A stretch of DNA of 64,000 bases from Bradyrhizobium icense (GCF_001693385.1 NZ_CP016428.1:7430001-7494000), one strand, 5' to 3'; counted from the stretch's first letter, positions 20,364 to 29,953 are shown. Numbers and translations are program-made. The notes: generated from the sequence alone by a model not told the origin.

Positions 20364-21239
20364 TCAGTTCGTCGGCATGACGTAGGCGTAGATCCGGCCG
20401 CGCGAGACCGGCATCTCGCGGACGCGGTTGCCGCTGTTGCCGGAGATCATGATCGGATTGCCCTTGGCGTCGATGCCGGTGATGACGCCGACATGGCCGC
20501 CGCGGCGGCCGCGCGACATCACGGCGATGGCGCCGACCTGCGGGCCGGAAATGCGCTGACCGTATTTGGCGAACGAGCTCGCCATGTCCGAGCCGGTGCC
20601 GCGATACCCGGAATGCTGCAGCACCATATTCATGAAGCGGGCGCACCACAGGCTGCCGCGTCCCGTCGGATTGCCGCCGAGATATTTCCGTGCCTCGGCG
20701 ACGACGTTCGATGAGGTGTAGCCTGAGGCCATCGCGCCGGCGGTCGGCGTTACCGTTGAACTGGATTCGACGCTCGTTCCCGGCGTGACGCTTGCGTTGG
20801 CATCGGCAAGGCCGCGCGCGTGCATCTGGGTGACCGCGCGCTCCCAGCGCGATGCGTGCGCGGCGTGCCGGAGCCGGGCACGACGGCCGGCGCGATCGGC
20901 GCGCGCTGCCTTGTTGGACGAGACGAAACCGCCGGGTGTCACCATCTCGGCGCTACTTCCCATGAAGCTCGTTCCCATGAAGCTCGGGTTGTTCTCGGCA
21001 AAGCCGCCCGCCTGCATGTGTGCACCCCTGCGCTCCCAGCGCGACATCCTGAGAGCATGGCGATGGTGGCGATATGTGTAATGCTTGACGTGATGGCCGG
21101 CGCGATGGGCGCGAGCGTGTTGCCCTGCGCCGTGATTTGGTTTTGCTGAAGCCGGAGAGACAAATACGAAGATGGAAGCCGAACATAGTGCCAACGCGAC
21201 GAAACGAAGCGACCGGCGAAACGCAAACAACTGACTCAT
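20364..21239 (-). CDS. secreted CHAP-like (TIGR02594 type) amidase/peptidase
   Basis: A 291-residue exported protein. The signal segment is LRFVALALCSASIFVFVSPA. The C-terminal part from about residue 175 is a cysteine-peptidase fold of the CHAP/TIGR02594 type: the likely nucleophile is Cys in GSLWCARFMNMV and the histidine is in GGHVGVITG. The N-terminal half carries two similar segments, SRWERRGAHMQAGGFAENN and SRWERAVTQMHARGLADAN, an internal duplication about 65 residues apart. A role in peptidoglycan turnover is inferred. GAGGACC precedes the ATG. The IS1182 element ends only 14 bp beyond its stop codon, leaving the gene intact. Confidence 0.75.
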   Translation of the reverse strand: MSQLFAFRRSLRFVALALCSASIFVFVSPASAKPNHGAGQHARAHRAGHHVKHYTYRHHRHALRMSRWERRGAHMQAGGFAENNPSFMGTSFMGSSAEMVTPGGFVSSNKAARADRAGRRARLRHAAHASRWERAVTQMHARGLADANASVTPGTSVESSSTVTPTAGAMASGYTSSNVVAEARKYLGGNPTGRGSLWCARFMNMVLQHSGYRGTGSDMASSFAKYGQRISGPQVGAIAVMSRGRRGGHVGVITGIDAKGNPIMISGNSGNRVREMPVSRGRIYAYVMPTN

Positions 21240-21492
21240 ACTTGGTCCTCTAACACTCCCAAACTTTGCGTTCGTCTACGAACGAACGCGGCCGGCGTTT
21301 TGCGTTTGGCGATGTGACGAGAGGAAGATTTTGTGTGGCGGTGCGGGAACAATTCCAGGGTGATTCCGCGACGATTCGATGGCAAAAATGAACCTTTCCT
21401 GCCGCATTGCAGCCCCGAGAATTAATTGCAATTTTGTGGGTTAGCTGCGCAAAGAAGTTACGTAAAAACAAGAAAATCGAGAGGAATCCGAA

Positions 21493-22365
21493 ATGCCCTA
21501 TGCCGTCGCCAAGGATAGCGTCCGTCTTCATTATGAAGAGGCCGGAAACGGGACGCCGATCATCTTCCTGCACGAGTTCGCGGCCGACCACACCAATTGG
21601 GAGCCGCAGATGCGCTACTTCTCGCGCGGCCATCGCTGCATCGCCTATTCGGCGCGCGGCTATCCACCCTCCGACGTGCCTGATACGGCCGACGTCTACA
21701 CTTACGAGCATTTCTACACCGACGCGCTCGCCGTGCTCGATCACCTCGGCATCGCGAAAGCGCATTTCGTCGGCCTGTCGATGGGCTCCTATTCCTCGCT
21801 GCAGGTCGGCCTCAATTCGCCGGAGCGTGCGCTGTCGATGACGCTCGCCGCCGTGGGCGCCGGCTCGTCACTCGAACATCTCGACGCCTTCCGCGCGCAA
21901 TGCGTCGCCAATGCCGCGCAGTATGAAACGATCGGTTCAGTTGAAGTCGCAAAGGTGACGCGCGAGGCGCCGAGCCGGATTCCGTTTCTGCTGAAGGACC
22001 CGCGTGGCCACGCCGATTTCTACGCGGCACTGGCGCGGCATGACGCCAGGGGCTCGGCCAACACCATGCGCAGCTTTCAAGGCAAGCGGCCCTCGATCTA
22101 CACCATGACGGATGCGATCCGACGCGTGCCGACGCCGGCATTGATCCTGTGCGGCGACGAGGACGACAATTGCATCGGGCCGAGCCTGTTCCTGAAGCAG
22201 CATCTGCCGGCCGCGGGGCTTTCGTTCTTTCCGAAGTCAGGCCACGTGCTCAATCTCGAAGAGCCTTCGCTGTTCAACGAGATGGTCGAGCGGTTCATCG
22301 CGCTGGTGGAAGCCGGCCGATGGCCGGTGCGGGACCCGAGGTCGATGGTGGCCGCGATGGTCTGA
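21493..22365 (+). CDS. alpha/beta hydrolase
   Basis: A 290-residue cytoplasmic alpha/beta-hydrolase. The nucleophile elbow is GLSMGSYSS (Ser near residue 99), the oxyanion region is IFLHEFAADHTNW near 23, the acid is probably Asp in LCGDEDDN, and the base His is in KSGHVLNLEEP near 249. The substrate is not predictable. GAGGAATCC lies before the ATG. It is convergent with metW, 12 bp apart. Confidence 0.88.
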   Translation: MPYAVAKDSVRLHYEEAGNGTPIIFLHEFAADHTNWEPQMRYFSRGHRCIAYSARGYPPSDVPDTADVYTYEHFYTDALAVLDHLGIAKAHFVGLSMGSYSSLQVGLNSPERALSMTLAAVGAGSSLEHLDAFRAQCVANAAQYETIGSVEVAKVTREAPSRIPFLLKDPRGHADFYAALARHDARGSANTMRSFQGKRPSIYTMTDAIRRVPTPALILCGDEDDNCIGPSLFLKQHLPAAGLSFFPKSGHVLNLEEPSLFNEMVERFIALVEAGRWPVRDPRSMVAAMV

Positions 22366-22377
22366 CCGCAGCGATCC

Positions 22378-23046
22378 CTATTTCCCCTTCCCGCCCCGGC
22401 TCAGCAAAAACACGCCCTGCTCGCCGAACATGTTCCAGACCCACCAGGGCAGGTTCAGCGGCACCGGGCGGCCGTAGAGATCCAGCGCCACCGCGCGCTC
22501 CATCTTGACGTTGATCTCGTCGCAGAGCTGGACGAAGTCCTTGATGGTGCAGAAATGGATGTTCGGCGTGTCGTACCATGTCGCCGGCAGGTTCTCCGTG
22601 CGCGGCATGTGGCCGCCGACGAGCAGTTGCAGCCGCATCTTCCAGAAGCCGAAATTCGGGAACGACACGATCGCGCGCCGGCCGATGCGCAGCAGGTTTT
22701 CCAGCACCGGCTTCGGCTGTCGCGTCGCCTGCAGCGTCTGCGAAAGGATCACGTAATCGAAGGCATCGTCTGGATAGTTGACGAGGTCGGTATCGGCGTC
22801 GCCCTGCACCACGGCCAGCCCCTTGGCGACGCAACGGTTGACGCCCTCGCGCGACAGCTCGATGCCGCGGCCGTCGATGCCGCGGCTCTCCAGGAGCTGC
22901 AGCAGTTCGCCGTCGCCGCAGCCGACGTCGAGCACTTTTGAGCCGGCCGGAATCATTTCGGCGACGAGGAGATGATCGGTGCGATACTTGCCGGTGCGAT
23001 CGGGCGCTATGCCGCCGAGCGGCAACGCTTGTTCCTGAAGGGCCAT
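22378..23046 (-). CDS. metW: methionine biosynthesis protein MetW
   Basis: MetW is a methyltransferase-fold partner of the homoserine acetyltransferase MetX; in several proteobacteria it is needed for methionine synthesis and stimulates MetX. The 222 residues show the SAM-type motif VLDVGCGDGELLQLL near 38, plus the family signature TLQATRQPKPVLENLL and FPNFGFWKMRLQLL. I start at ATG 23046, one base beyond the metX stop codon, so the two genes are translationally coupled. Control is shared with metX through the SAM-II riboswitch. Confidence 0.95.
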   Translation of the reverse strand: MALQEQALPLGGIAPDRTGKYRTDHLLVAEMIPAGSKVLDVGCGDGELLQLLESRGIDGRGIELSREGVNRCVAKGLAVVQGDADTDLVNYPDDAFDYVILSQTLQATRQPKPVLENLLRIGRRAIVSFPNFGFWKMRLQLLVGGHMPRTENLPATWYDTPNIHFCTIKDFVQLCDEINVKMERAVALDLYGRPVPLNLPWWVWNMFGEQGVFLLSRGGKGK

Positions 23047-23047
23047 A

Positions 23048-24250
23048 TCAACCGCCTGTACTATCAAGGCCGCGCGCCTTGCCCGCGGATTCCAGGAAGG
23101 CGCGAGAAATGTCGAAGAACTCGGGCACGTCGAGCAGGAAGGCATCGTGGCCGCGGTCAGTCTCGATCTCGGCGAACGACACCCGCGCACTGGAGGCGTT
23201 CAGCGCATGCACCAGCGCGCGCGATTCCGAGGTCGGAAACAGCCAATCGGAGGTGAACGACACCACGCAGAAGCGGGTCTTGATGCCGCGAAATGCTTCC
23301 GCCAGCACGCCGTCATGGTCGGCGGCGATATCGAAATAGTCCATCGCGCGCGTCAGATAGAGATAGCTGTTGGCGTCGAAGCGCTCGACGAACGACGAGC
23401 CCTGATAGCGCAGATAGCTTTCGACCTGGAAATCCGCATCGAACGAAAACGTCGGCAGCTCGCGATCCTGCATCCGCCGACCGAACTTGCGATGCAGCGC
23501 GGCGTCGGAGAGATAGGTGATGTGTCCCGCCATCCGCGCCACCGCCAATCCGCGATGCGGATGCGTGCCGCGTTCGAAATAACGCCCGTGGTGCCAGTCC
23601 GGATCGGCCATCACGGCCTGCCGGCCGAGTTCGTGAAACGCAATGTTCTGCGCCGAATGACGCGTCGAGCAGGCGACCGGCAGCGCGGAAAACACCCGTT
23701 CCGGATAGGCTGCCGTCCATTGCAGCACCTGCATGCCGCCCATCGAGCCGCCGATCACGCACAACAACGTTTCGATGCCCAGCCGGTCGAGCAACATGGC
23801 CTGCGCGCGGACCATGTCGGGGATGGTGATGATCGGAAAATCCAGCCCCCACGCCTTGCCGGTCGCTGGATTAGTCGAGGCCGGACCGGTCGATCCCATG
23901 CAGCCGCCGATCACGTTCGAGCAGATGATGAAATATCTATCGGTGTCGAGCGGGCGGCCGGGGCCGACCATGATTTCCCACCAGCCGGCCTTGCCGGTCA
24001 GAGGGTGCACGTTGGCAACATGCTGATCGAGCGTCAGCGCGTGGCAGATCAGGATCGCGTTGGAGCGGTCGGCGTTCAGCTCGCCATAGGTCTGGTAGGC
24101 GATCTGGAATGGCGCGAGATCGATGCCGCAATCGAGCTTCAAGGGCTGATCGATGCCGAATTTGGCCACCGGCGAGGTCGGATGATCGGCCTCGTGGGCG
24201 CGGTCCTCGCTGTGAATCGACGGACTGGATACCGACTGCAATTGTGTCAT
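23048..24250 (-). CDS. metX: homoserine O-acetyltransferase MetX
   Basis: MetX transfers an acyl group from acyl-CoA to L-homoserine, the first committed step of methionine synthesis; some family members use succinyl-CoA instead, which I cannot decide here. The 400 residues have an alpha/beta-hydrolase fold with the family block [14 protein letters not shown], the nucleophile Ser in [13 protein letters not shown], Asp in FTSDWLFP and His in [18 protein letters not shown] precedes the ATG. Upstream are a rho-independent terminator and a SAM-II riboswitch, so high S-adenosylmethionine should shut off metXW. It is the first gene of the metX-metW operon. Confidence 0.96.
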   Translation of the reverse strand: MTQLQSVSSPSIHSEDRAHEADHPTSPVAKFGIDQPLKLDCGIDLAPFQIAYQTYGELNADRSNAILICHALTLDQHVANVHPLTGKAGWWEIMVGPGRPLDTDRYFIICSNVIGGCMGSTGPASTNPATGKAWGLDFPIITIPDMVRAQAMLLDRLGIETLLCVIGGSMGGMQVLQWTAAYPERVFSALPVACSTRHSAQNIAFHELGRQAVMADPDWHHGRYFERGTHPHRGLAVARMAGHITYLSDAALHRKFGRRMQDRELPTFSFDADFQVESYLRYQGSSFVERFDANSYLYLTRAMDYFDIAADHDGVLAEAFRGIKTRFCVVSFTSDWLFPTSESRALVHALNASSARVSFAEIETDRGHDAFLLDVPEFFDISRAFLESAGKARGLDSTGG

Positions 24251-24298
24251 CCCGACCTTCCTCCTCGCGGAGGTCCTTACAGACAGAAATCAGGCCGT

Positions 24299-24333
24299 AA
24301 AAAAACCCGGCCTGAACGAAAGGTTCGGCCGGG
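24299..24333 (-). terminator. attenuator terminator in the metX leader
   Basis: On the minus strand a GC-rich stem, CCCGGCC plus GAAC paired with GTTC plus GGCCGGG, is followed by seven T residues. It lies between the riboswitch (ending at 24348) and metX (starting at 24250), the place for a ligand-controlled transcription terminator. Confidence 0.85.
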
Positions 24334-24347
24334 ATCAAATCTGTCCC

Positions 24348-24405
24348 CGGCCTGTTTAGCGAGTTGTTTAACGTGGCTGCAAGCCGGCCGGCTCAAATGA
24401 CCACG
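24348..24405 (-). promoter_or_regulatory. SAM-II riboswitch upstream of metXW
   Basis: The minus strand carries the hallmarks of the SAM-II aptamer common in alphaproteobacteria: outer P1 helix CGTGG with CCACG, conserved GGCTTGCAGCCACG, the A-rich joint TTAAACAA, and the pseudoknot-forming tail CGCTAAA...AGGCC. SAM-II binds S-adenosylmethionine and is known upstream of metX/metA. The terminator immediately downstream suggests control by premature termination. Confidence 0.9.
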
Positions 24406-24477
24406 GAATGGAACAAAACTAGTCCGAAGCACGCCCCCCGTCAAGGCAGCCGCATGGTTAACCGGGGTCATAGATGT

Positions 24478-24570
24478 CCTCATGATGACGAGGCGCTTGC
24501 GCCGTCTCGAACCATGAGGGAGAACGGGCCTCCATCCTTCGAGACGCGGCGCAGGCGCCGCTCCTCCAGC
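24478..24570. repeat. dispersed palindromic repeat, family C, copy 1
   Basis: An intergenic element with the segments CCTCATGATGACGAGG, CGCCGTCTCGAACCATGAG and CATCCTTCGAGACG. The same segments occur at 41457-41558 and, inverted, at 48302-48395. It has no coding content. Confidence 0.7.
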
Positions 24571-24625
24571 AATAACGGCGAAGCCGTTATGCGGGGATGA
24601 GGATCACGATTTGCCGAGTTGAAAC

Positions 24626-25474
24626 ATGTCCAAGGCTCCCCCGGCTCCGCCCTCGCTGCAGGAATTGCGCAAGGAGATCGACGCGATCGACGAGCAGGTC
24701 CATCGCCTCTTGATGGCGCGCGGCGACATCATCGACCGGCTGATCCAGGTGAAACAGACCCAGGAAGTGGGCTCGGCGTTCCGGCCCGCGCGCGAGGCCA
24801 GCATGATGCGCAGCCTGGTCGAGCGCCACCGCGGCATCCTGCCGCTCGACACCATCGAGAGCATCTGGCGCGTCATCATCTCGACCTTCACTTACGTCCA
24901 GGCGCCGTTCTCGGTGCATGCGGATGTCTCGGTCGGCGAGCCCGCGATGCGGGATTCGGCGCGGTTTCACTTCGGCTTTGTGGTGCCCTATGTCGGGCAT
25001 TTCAGCGCACAGGCCGCGGTGGAAGCGGTCGCGAAGTCGAAGGGCGATCTGGCGCTGGTCTCGGCGGTCTCGAGCCGCACGCCGTGGTGGAGTGCGCTGG
25101 AAGCCGAAGGGGCGCCAAAAATCATTGCCCGGCTGCCGTTCCTCGAACGCGCCGATCATCCGGCGGCGCTGCCGGTGTTCGTGATCTCGCGCGTCGCCGA
25201 TGATGCCATGGTGACGGAGGTGCAGATGTGGAGCGTGCGCGTCTCGGGGTGGAACGCCGATATCGCCCGCGCGCTGGCGCCGCTCGCCGAAATCGTCGCG
25301 GTGCCCGATACCGCTTTCGACGGCGCGGCGCTTTTGGTGTCGGATGCCGGCACCGGGTTCGAAAAGATCAAGGCCGCCCTGATCCAGGCCGGCGCCTCGG
25401 TGCGCTCTTCGGCTCTCGTCGGCAGCCACGCAACGCGCTATACGGTGCCCCCGAACGGGTCGGCGAAGCCTTAA
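24626..25474 (+). CDS. chorismate mutase, AroQ type with C-terminal extension
   Basis: It converts chorismate to prephenate at the branch to phenylalanine and tyrosine. The first 90 residues form an AroQ helical domain: LRKEIDAIDEQVHRLLMARG carries the conserved basic and acidic residues, followed by the REASMM and IWRVIIS segments. The remaining 190 residues resemble the prephenate-dehydratase-like or regulatory extension found on Rhizobiales chorismate mutases; I see no clear dehydratase active site. Total length is 282 residues. It is the first gene of an operon with hisC and tyrA. Confidence 0.88.
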   Translation: MSKAPPAPPSLQELRKEIDAIDEQVHRLLMARGDIIDRLIQVKQTQEVGSAFRPAREASMMRSLVERHRGILPLDTIESIWRVIISTFTYVQAPFSVHADVSVGEPAMRDSARFHFGFVVPYVGHFSAQAAVEAVAKSKGDLALVSAVSSRTPWWSALEAEGAPKIIARLPFLERADHPAALPVFVISRVADDAMVTEVQMWSVRVSGWNADIARALAPLAEIVAVPDTAFDGAALLVSDAGTGFEKIKAALIQAGASVRSSALVGSHATRYTVPPNGSAKP

Positions 25475-25501
25475 ACGCCGCCCGAAATTCCGGAGTTGAA
25501 G

Positions 25502-26599
25502 ATGAACCGCCCCGTGCCGAATCCCGGCATTCTCGATATTGCGCCCTACACGCCCGGCAAGACGCCGGTGCCGGAGCCGGGCCGCAAGGTGTTCAAGCTG
25601 TCGGCCAACGAGACCCCGTTCGGGCCGTCGCCGAAGGCGATCGAAGCCTACAAGGACGTGGCTGATCATCTGGAGGACTATCCGGAAGGAACCTCGCGGG
25701 TGCTGCGCGAAGCGATCGGCCGCGCCTACGGGCTCGATCCCAGCCGCATCATCTGTGGCGCCGGCTCGGACGAAATTCTCAACCTTTTGGCGCACACCTA
25801 TCTCAGCCATGGGGATGAAGCGATCTCCACCACGCACGGCTTCCTGGTCTACCCGATCGCGACCATGGCGAACGGCGCCAAGAACGTCATTGCGCCCGAG
25901 ACCAATTTCACCGCCGACGTCGACGCCATCCTCGCGCGCGTGACGCCGCGCACGAAACTGGTGTGGCTCGCCAACCCGAATAACCCGACTGGCACCTACG
26001 TGCCGTTCGATGAGGTCAAGCGGCTGCGCGCTGGCCTGCCATCGAATGTGCTGCTGGTGCTCGACGCTGCGTACTCCGACTACGTGTCGCGCAACGATTA
26101 CGAACTCGGCCTGGAGCTGGTGGCCACCACCGAAAATACCGTGATGACGCATACCTTCTCCAAGATTCACGGGCTGGCCAGCTTACGGATCGGCTGGATG
26201 TTCGGCCCGGCGCACATCATCGATGCCGTCAACCGCATCCGAGGTCCCTTCAACGTCTCGACGCCGGCGATGCTGGCAGCGGTCGCCGCGATCGAGGACA
26301 CCGCGCATGTCCAGAAGTCGAAGGCGTTCACCGAGGAGTGGCGCAACTGGCTGACGGAAGAGATCGGCAGACTCGGACTGAAGGTGACGCCGAGCGTCGC
26401 CAATTTCGTGCTGATCCACTTCCCGACCGAGAAGGGCAAAACCTCAGCCGACGCAGACGCGTTCCTCACCAAACGCGGCCTGGTGCTGCGGGCGTTGAAC
26501 AATTACGGCCTGCCGCACGCGCTACGCATGACCATCGGTACCGAGGAAGCCAACCGCCTCGTCGTCGACGCCTTGCGCGACTTCATGGCGGCCAAGTGA
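25502..26599 (+). CDS. hisC: histidinol-phosphate/aromatic aminotransferase HisC
   Basis: A PLP-dependent class I/II aminotransferase of 365 residues. The N-terminus has the HisC block [13 protein letters not shown], then [11 protein letters not shown] near 165, and the PLP lysine in [15 protein letters not shown] near 220. Between chorismate mutase and tyrA it probably works on aromatic 2-oxo acids such as prephenate or phenylpyruvate as well as, or instead of, imidazole acetol phosphate. I start at ATG 25502 because CGGAG lies 6 nt upstream; a TTG at 25496 is less likely. The stop codon overlaps the tyrA GTG. Confidence 0.93.
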   Translation: MNRPVPNPGILDIAPYTPGKTPVPEPGRKVFKLSANETPFGPSPKAIEAYKDVADHLEDYPEGTSRVLREAIGRAYGLDPSRIICGAGSDEILNLLAHTYLSHGDEAISTTHGFLVYPIATMANGAKNVIAPETNFTADVDAILARVTPRTKLVWLANPNNPTGTYVPFDEVKRLRAGLPSNVLLVLDAAYSDYVSRNDYELGLELVATTENTVMTHTFSKIHGLASLRIGWMFGPAHIIDAVNRIRGPFNVSTPAMLAAVAAIEDTAHVQKSKAFTEEWRNWLTEEIGRLGLKVTPSVANFVLIHFPTEKGKTSADADAFLTKRGLVLRALNNYGLPHALRMTIGTEEANRLVVDALRDFMAAK

Positions 26600-27549
26600 G
26601 CAGCCAAGTGAGCGCGGTACCGATCTTCCGACGCGTCGCGCTGATCGGCTTCGGCCTGATCGGCGGCTCGATCGCGCGCGCGGTGCGGGCCCAGGGGCTT
26701 GCGAGCGAAATCGTCACCACCGCGCGTTCGGAAAAGACGCGCGCGCGGGTTACCGAACTCGGCATCGTCGATCGCGTGCTGGAGACCAACGCCGAGGCCG
26801 TCAACGACGCCGACCTCGTCATTCTCTGCATCCCGGTCGGCGCCTGCGGCCCAGTCGCGCAGGAGATAGCGCCTTTCCTGAAAGCCGGCGCGATCGTTTC
26901 CGACGTCGGCTCGGTCAAGGGCGCCATCGTCCGCGAAATGGCGCCGCATTTGCCGGGCCATGTTCATTTCGTTCCGGCACATCCGGTCGCGGGCACCGAG
27001 CACTCGGGTCCCGATTCCGGCTTCGCCGAACTGTTCATCAACCGCTGGTGCATTCTCACGCCGCCCGAGGGCACCGATCCTATGCCGGTCGAAACTCTGC
27101 GCGCGTTCTGGGCCGGCATGGGCGCCAAGGTCGAGATCATGACGCCGGATCATCACGACCTGGTGCTGGCGATCACCAGTCATCTGCCGCATCTGATCGC
27201 CTACACCATCGTCGGCACCGCGGACGAATTGGCGCAGGTGACGTCGTCGGAAGTGATCAAATTCTCCGCCGGCGGCTTTCGCGACTTCACCCGCATCGCA
27301 GCCTCGGACCCGACGATGTGGCGCGACGTGTTCTTGAACAACAAGGAGGCCGTGCTGGAAATGCTCGGCACCTTCAACGAGGATTTGTCAAAACTCACCC
27401 GGGCCATCCGCCGCAACGACGGCGAGGCGCTGTTCGAGCATTTCACCCGCACCCGCGCCATCCGCCGCGGCATCGTCGAGATCGGCCAGGATTCGGCCGC
27501 GCCGGATTTCGGCCGCCCGCATCCGCCGCTGGAAAAGAAGGCGGAGTGA
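26596..27549 (+). CDS. tyrA: prephenate/arogenate dehydrogenase TyrA
   Basis: It oxidatively decarboxylates prephenate or arogenate for tyrosine synthesis. The 317 residues begin with a Rossmann NAD(P) site, [16 protein letters not shown], then the family segments [25 protein letters not shown] and [15 protein letters not shown], with catalytic histidine in the HPVAG block. The start is GTG 26596, which overlaps the hisC stop (GTGA), so translation is coupled; a second in-frame GTG at 26608 is possible. Upstream open frame in this phase overlaps hisC and is not real. Confidence 0.93.
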   Translation: MSSQVSAVPIFRRVALIGFGLIGGSIARAVRAQGLASEIVTTARSEKTRARVTELGIVDRVLETNAEAVNDADLVILCIPVGACGPVAQEIAPFLKAGAIVSDVGSVKGAIVREMAPHLPGHVHFVPAHPVAGTEHSGPDSGFAELFINRWCILTPPEGTDPMPVETLRAFWAGMGAKVEIMTPDHHDLVLAITSHLPHLIAYTIVGTADELAQVTSSEVIKFSAGGFRDFTRIAASDPTMWRDVFLNNKEAVLEMLGTFNEDLSKLTRAIRRNDGEALFEHFTRTRAIRRGIVEIGQDSAAPDFGRPHPPLEKKAE

Positions 27550-27554
27550 GGGAG

Positions 27555-27647
27555 CGTCGTCGTTCCTGCGAACGCAGCGCTGGAGCCCCAGCTCCGCTCA
27601 ACAATTGAGATCGGTGATTATGGGTCCCTGCGTTCGCCGGGACGACG
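27555..27647. repeat. dispersed palindromic repeat, family D
   Basis: The outer arms CGTCGTTCCTGCGAACGCAG and CTGCGTTCGCCGGGACGACG are nearly inverted copies, about 50 bp apart. It lies between tyrA and the convergent DUF2125 gene and may terminate both. I recall this element as common in Bradyrhizobium. Confidence 0.65.
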
Positions 27648-27652
27648 GAGAG

Positions 27653-28840
27653 TCAAAACAGCGGCGGCACCTGGCCCACTTTCAGCGGGCCCAGAAACAC
27701 CGCGCCGTCGACAAAGCGCAGCGGGAAGGCGCGCGCTTTTCGCCCCTCCAGCTCCGCCTCCTTGCCGAGCGAATTGATGCCTGCCGCGACGCCGGCATTG
27801 GCGTTCTGCTTGACGACCCTGCCCAGCCCCGGGATCGCCTTGTCGAGCGCGCCGAACAGATTGTTGAGGTCCTGGCTCTTGACGCCGGGTGCGACGCGGT
27901 CGAGCGTTGCCTGCGGCACGCCCTCCTCCAGCATCTTTTCAAGACCGAGTGCCGGGATCACGCGCTCCAGTCCCGTCACCGTCATCTGCAATTCGCCGTC
28001 GATCCGTCCCTGGGTGTTGAGGCTCAACGTCCCCGCGGCCACCGAGATCAGATCGCCCTGTTGAATCCGCGACCGCACGATCTCGACATGGCCGCCCGCC
28101 GCCTGCAATTCCCTGAACCGCTCGGGCCACGGCTTCGGCGTAAAATCCTTCAAGCCGGTGAGTTTTGTCTGGATGTCGGCGTCGAAGGGCGCGGCGAGTA
28201 TCGGGTGCACCTCCTGCACGCTGCCGCCTGTTATCTGCAGCACCGCTTCGATCACGGGCTTATCCCTGGTCGAGCCATCGGCGAGGCGGCCGTGCAGCTC
28301 GATATGGCCGGCGCGTGCGAGCGGCGTCGCCACCTGTGCGTTGACACGGTCGATCGAGGGATTGTCGAACACGATGGACGCGCGCTGCGGGATGTCAGGC
28401 AGCCCCGACACGCTGCTGCGGCCGGTGGTCCAGTTCACCTTCATCGACGGCGGCTGGCCGCGATCGGCGAGCGTGGCCGGCGCCTTGAATTCGGCGATCA
28501 GAAGTTTCGGCTGGTAGATCTGCGCGATCACCATGATCTCGCCGAGCCGCGCGGTGAACGGCACCTGCGCGCCTGCGGTCTGCGACACCAGCGATACGCT
28601 GGCGTCATCGCAGCGGACTTCGAAGCGGAACGGGAAGCCGGCCACCGAACGCTTGCCGCACGCATAGACCCGGCCGGCTTTCGCCTCCTGTGCGGCCCAC
28701 GCATCAGCGCGCACGCCGACTTCGGAAGCGGCATAGAACCAGAAGGCGCTCCATGCCGCGGCAACAACAAGGAGCAGTGCAGGCGCGATGAAGAGGCGCC
28801 ACAGCGGGCGCCGGCGCGGCGCAGGGGTCATGTCAGGCAT
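27653..28840 (-). CDS. DUF2125 domain-containing membrane-anchored protein
   Basis: A 395-residue protein with one N-terminal membrane helix (LFIAPALLLVVAAAWSAFWF, residues 15-35) and a large periplasmic domain typical of the DUF2125 family (GKRSVAGFPFRFEVRCDDAS near 60, rich in beta-strands after it). The function is unknown; the shape recalls lipid-transfer AsmA-like proteins, but that is only inference. I start at ATG 28840; the upstream frame is antisense to the ChaC gene. Confidence 0.85.
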   Translation of the reverse strand: MPDMTPAPRRRPLWRLFIAPALLLVVAAAWSAFWFYAASEVGVRADAWAAQEAKAGRVYACGKRSVAGFPFRFEVRCDDASVSLVSQTAGAQVPFTARLGEIMVIAQIYQPKLLIAEFKAPATLADRGQPPSMKVNWTTGRSSVSGLPDIPQRASIVFDNPSIDRVNAQVATPLARAGHIELHGRLADGSTRDKPVIEAVLQITGGSVQEVHPILAAPFDADIQTKLTGLKDFTPKPWPERFRELQAAGGHVEIVRSRIQQGDLISVAAGTLSLNTQGRIDGELQMTVTGLERVIPALGLEKMLEEGVPQATLDRVAPGVKSQDLNNLFGALDKAIPGLGRVVKQNANAGVAAGINSLGKEAELEGRKARAFPLRFVDGAVFLGPLKVGQVPPLF

Positions 28841-28951
28841 GCGGCGTCCTTTGGCTAGCGATTTTGGCGAATGTAAGTATCCGCTCGCCGCAACAAAAGG
28901 CATTGAATCCACTTCGCTTTGTCGCGCCGTTCTGGTAGCGGTGCACCCGGC

Positions 28952-29557
28952 ATGTCCGCAATTGAGTTCAACAATACGGAATTCTCGCAAGGCGACCTCT
29001 GGGTGTTCGGCTACGGCTCCCTGATGTGGCGCCCGGGCTTCGAATTCGTCGATCGGGTTCCGGCGCGGCTGATCGGCGAGCACCGCGCGCTCTGCGTCTA
29101 CTCCTTCGTCCATCGCGGCACGCCGGAAAAGCCCGGCCTCGTGCTCGGGCTCGACCGCGGCGGCGCCTGCCGCGGCATTGCGTTCCGGGTCGCGGAGAAG
29201 AACCGCGCCGCCACCATCGCCTATTTGCGCGAGCGCGAGCAGGTCACCTCGGTCTACCGCGAGGTGATGCGGTCGGTGTGGCTGGAGAACGATGCGCGTC
29301 AACGCGTCAGCGCACTCGTCTACGTGGTCGATCGCGGCCACGTGCAGTATGCCGGCCGGCTGTCGGTGGCGGAACAGTTACGTCACGTGCTGCAAGGGCA
29401 CGGCCAGTCCGGCGTCAACCGCGACTATGTTATCGCCACCGTCAAGGCGATCGAGGCGGAAGGCTTTCGCGATTCGCAACTGCACCGGCTGGCGGCAATG
29501 CTACACACCCAGCATCCGCTCCATCCGCCTGTTCAGGATGCGCAAGACGCGACCTAG
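28952..29557 (+). CDS. gamma-glutamylcyclotransferase, ChaC family
   Basis: ChaC enzymes cleave glutathione to 5-oxoproline and Cys-Gly. The 201 residues start with the hallmark VFGYGSLMWRPGF near residue 18, followed by LCVYSFVHRGTPEKPGLV and the ARQRVSALVYVVDR region. The probable catalytic glutamate lies in the segment YLREREQV near 92. I use ATG 28952, where the family begins. It stands alone, divergent from the DUF2125 gene. Confidence 0.88.
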   Translation: MSAIEFNNTEFSQGDLWVFGYGSLMWRPGFEFVDRVPARLIGEHRALCVYSFVHRGTPEKPGLVLGLDRGGACRGIAFRVAEKNRAATIAYLREREQVTSVYREVMRSVWLENDARQRVSALVYVVDRGHVQYAGRLSVAEQLRHVLQGHGQSGVNRDYVIATVKAIEAEGFRDSQLHRLAAMLHTQHPLHPPVQDAQDAT

Positions 29558-29710
29558 CCTGGCTCGCACGGAACCTGTGGTTACCACCCCACATGCCGCC
29601 TTCTGAAATTGCTAACGGGTTCGCTTGTTGATAGAATCTCGCGCTTCTATCGCAACCAGCGATATTAGCTATTCCCTCGTCGACCCCCCTTTGCCAAAGG
29701 CCTTGCCGGA

Positions 29711-29953
29711 ATGACCGAACGCCTGAACAACATCAGTGGGACTGCCCTGCTGGGCAGCACGTTCTATTTGATCTCGATCGATCCGAGCTTCGCCTATCTG
29801 GATCCGGGTTCCGGCAGCATGCTTCTGACCGCCATCCTCGGCGTCATGGCTGCGGCGACCTACACGTTGAAGGGGTACTTCTACAGGGCAACCGCCCTGT
29901 TTCGCAAAGATCGCCCCGAAGCCGACGCTCCCGCCGGGCAGACCAAAGATTGA
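29711..29953 (+). CDS. small membrane protein with YLDPGSGS motif
   Basis: An 80-residue protein with one or two membrane segments (SGTALLGSTFYLISI near 10-25 and SMLLTAILGVMAAATY near 36-52) separated by the motif AYLDPGSGSM. The tail is charged and soluble (FRKDRPEADAPAGQTKD). I recall small proteins with a YLDPGxGS motif next to surface-polysaccharide and sulfatase-like genes, but their function is unknown to me. It lies 92 bp upstream of the methyltransferase gene on the same strand and probably belongs to that cluster. Confidence 0.7.
   Translation: MTERLNNISGTALLGSTFYLISIDPSFAYLDPGSGSMLLTAILGVMAAATYTLKGYFYRATALFRKDRPEADAPAGQTKD

Noticed and set aside
23147..24400. 417-residue plus-strand open frame
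   Set aside because: It is antisense to metX and its riboswitch and has no recognisable domain.
24587..26170. 527-residue minus-strand open frame
   Set aside because: It is antisense to chorismate mutase and hisC; Arg/His-rich composition marks it as a shadow.
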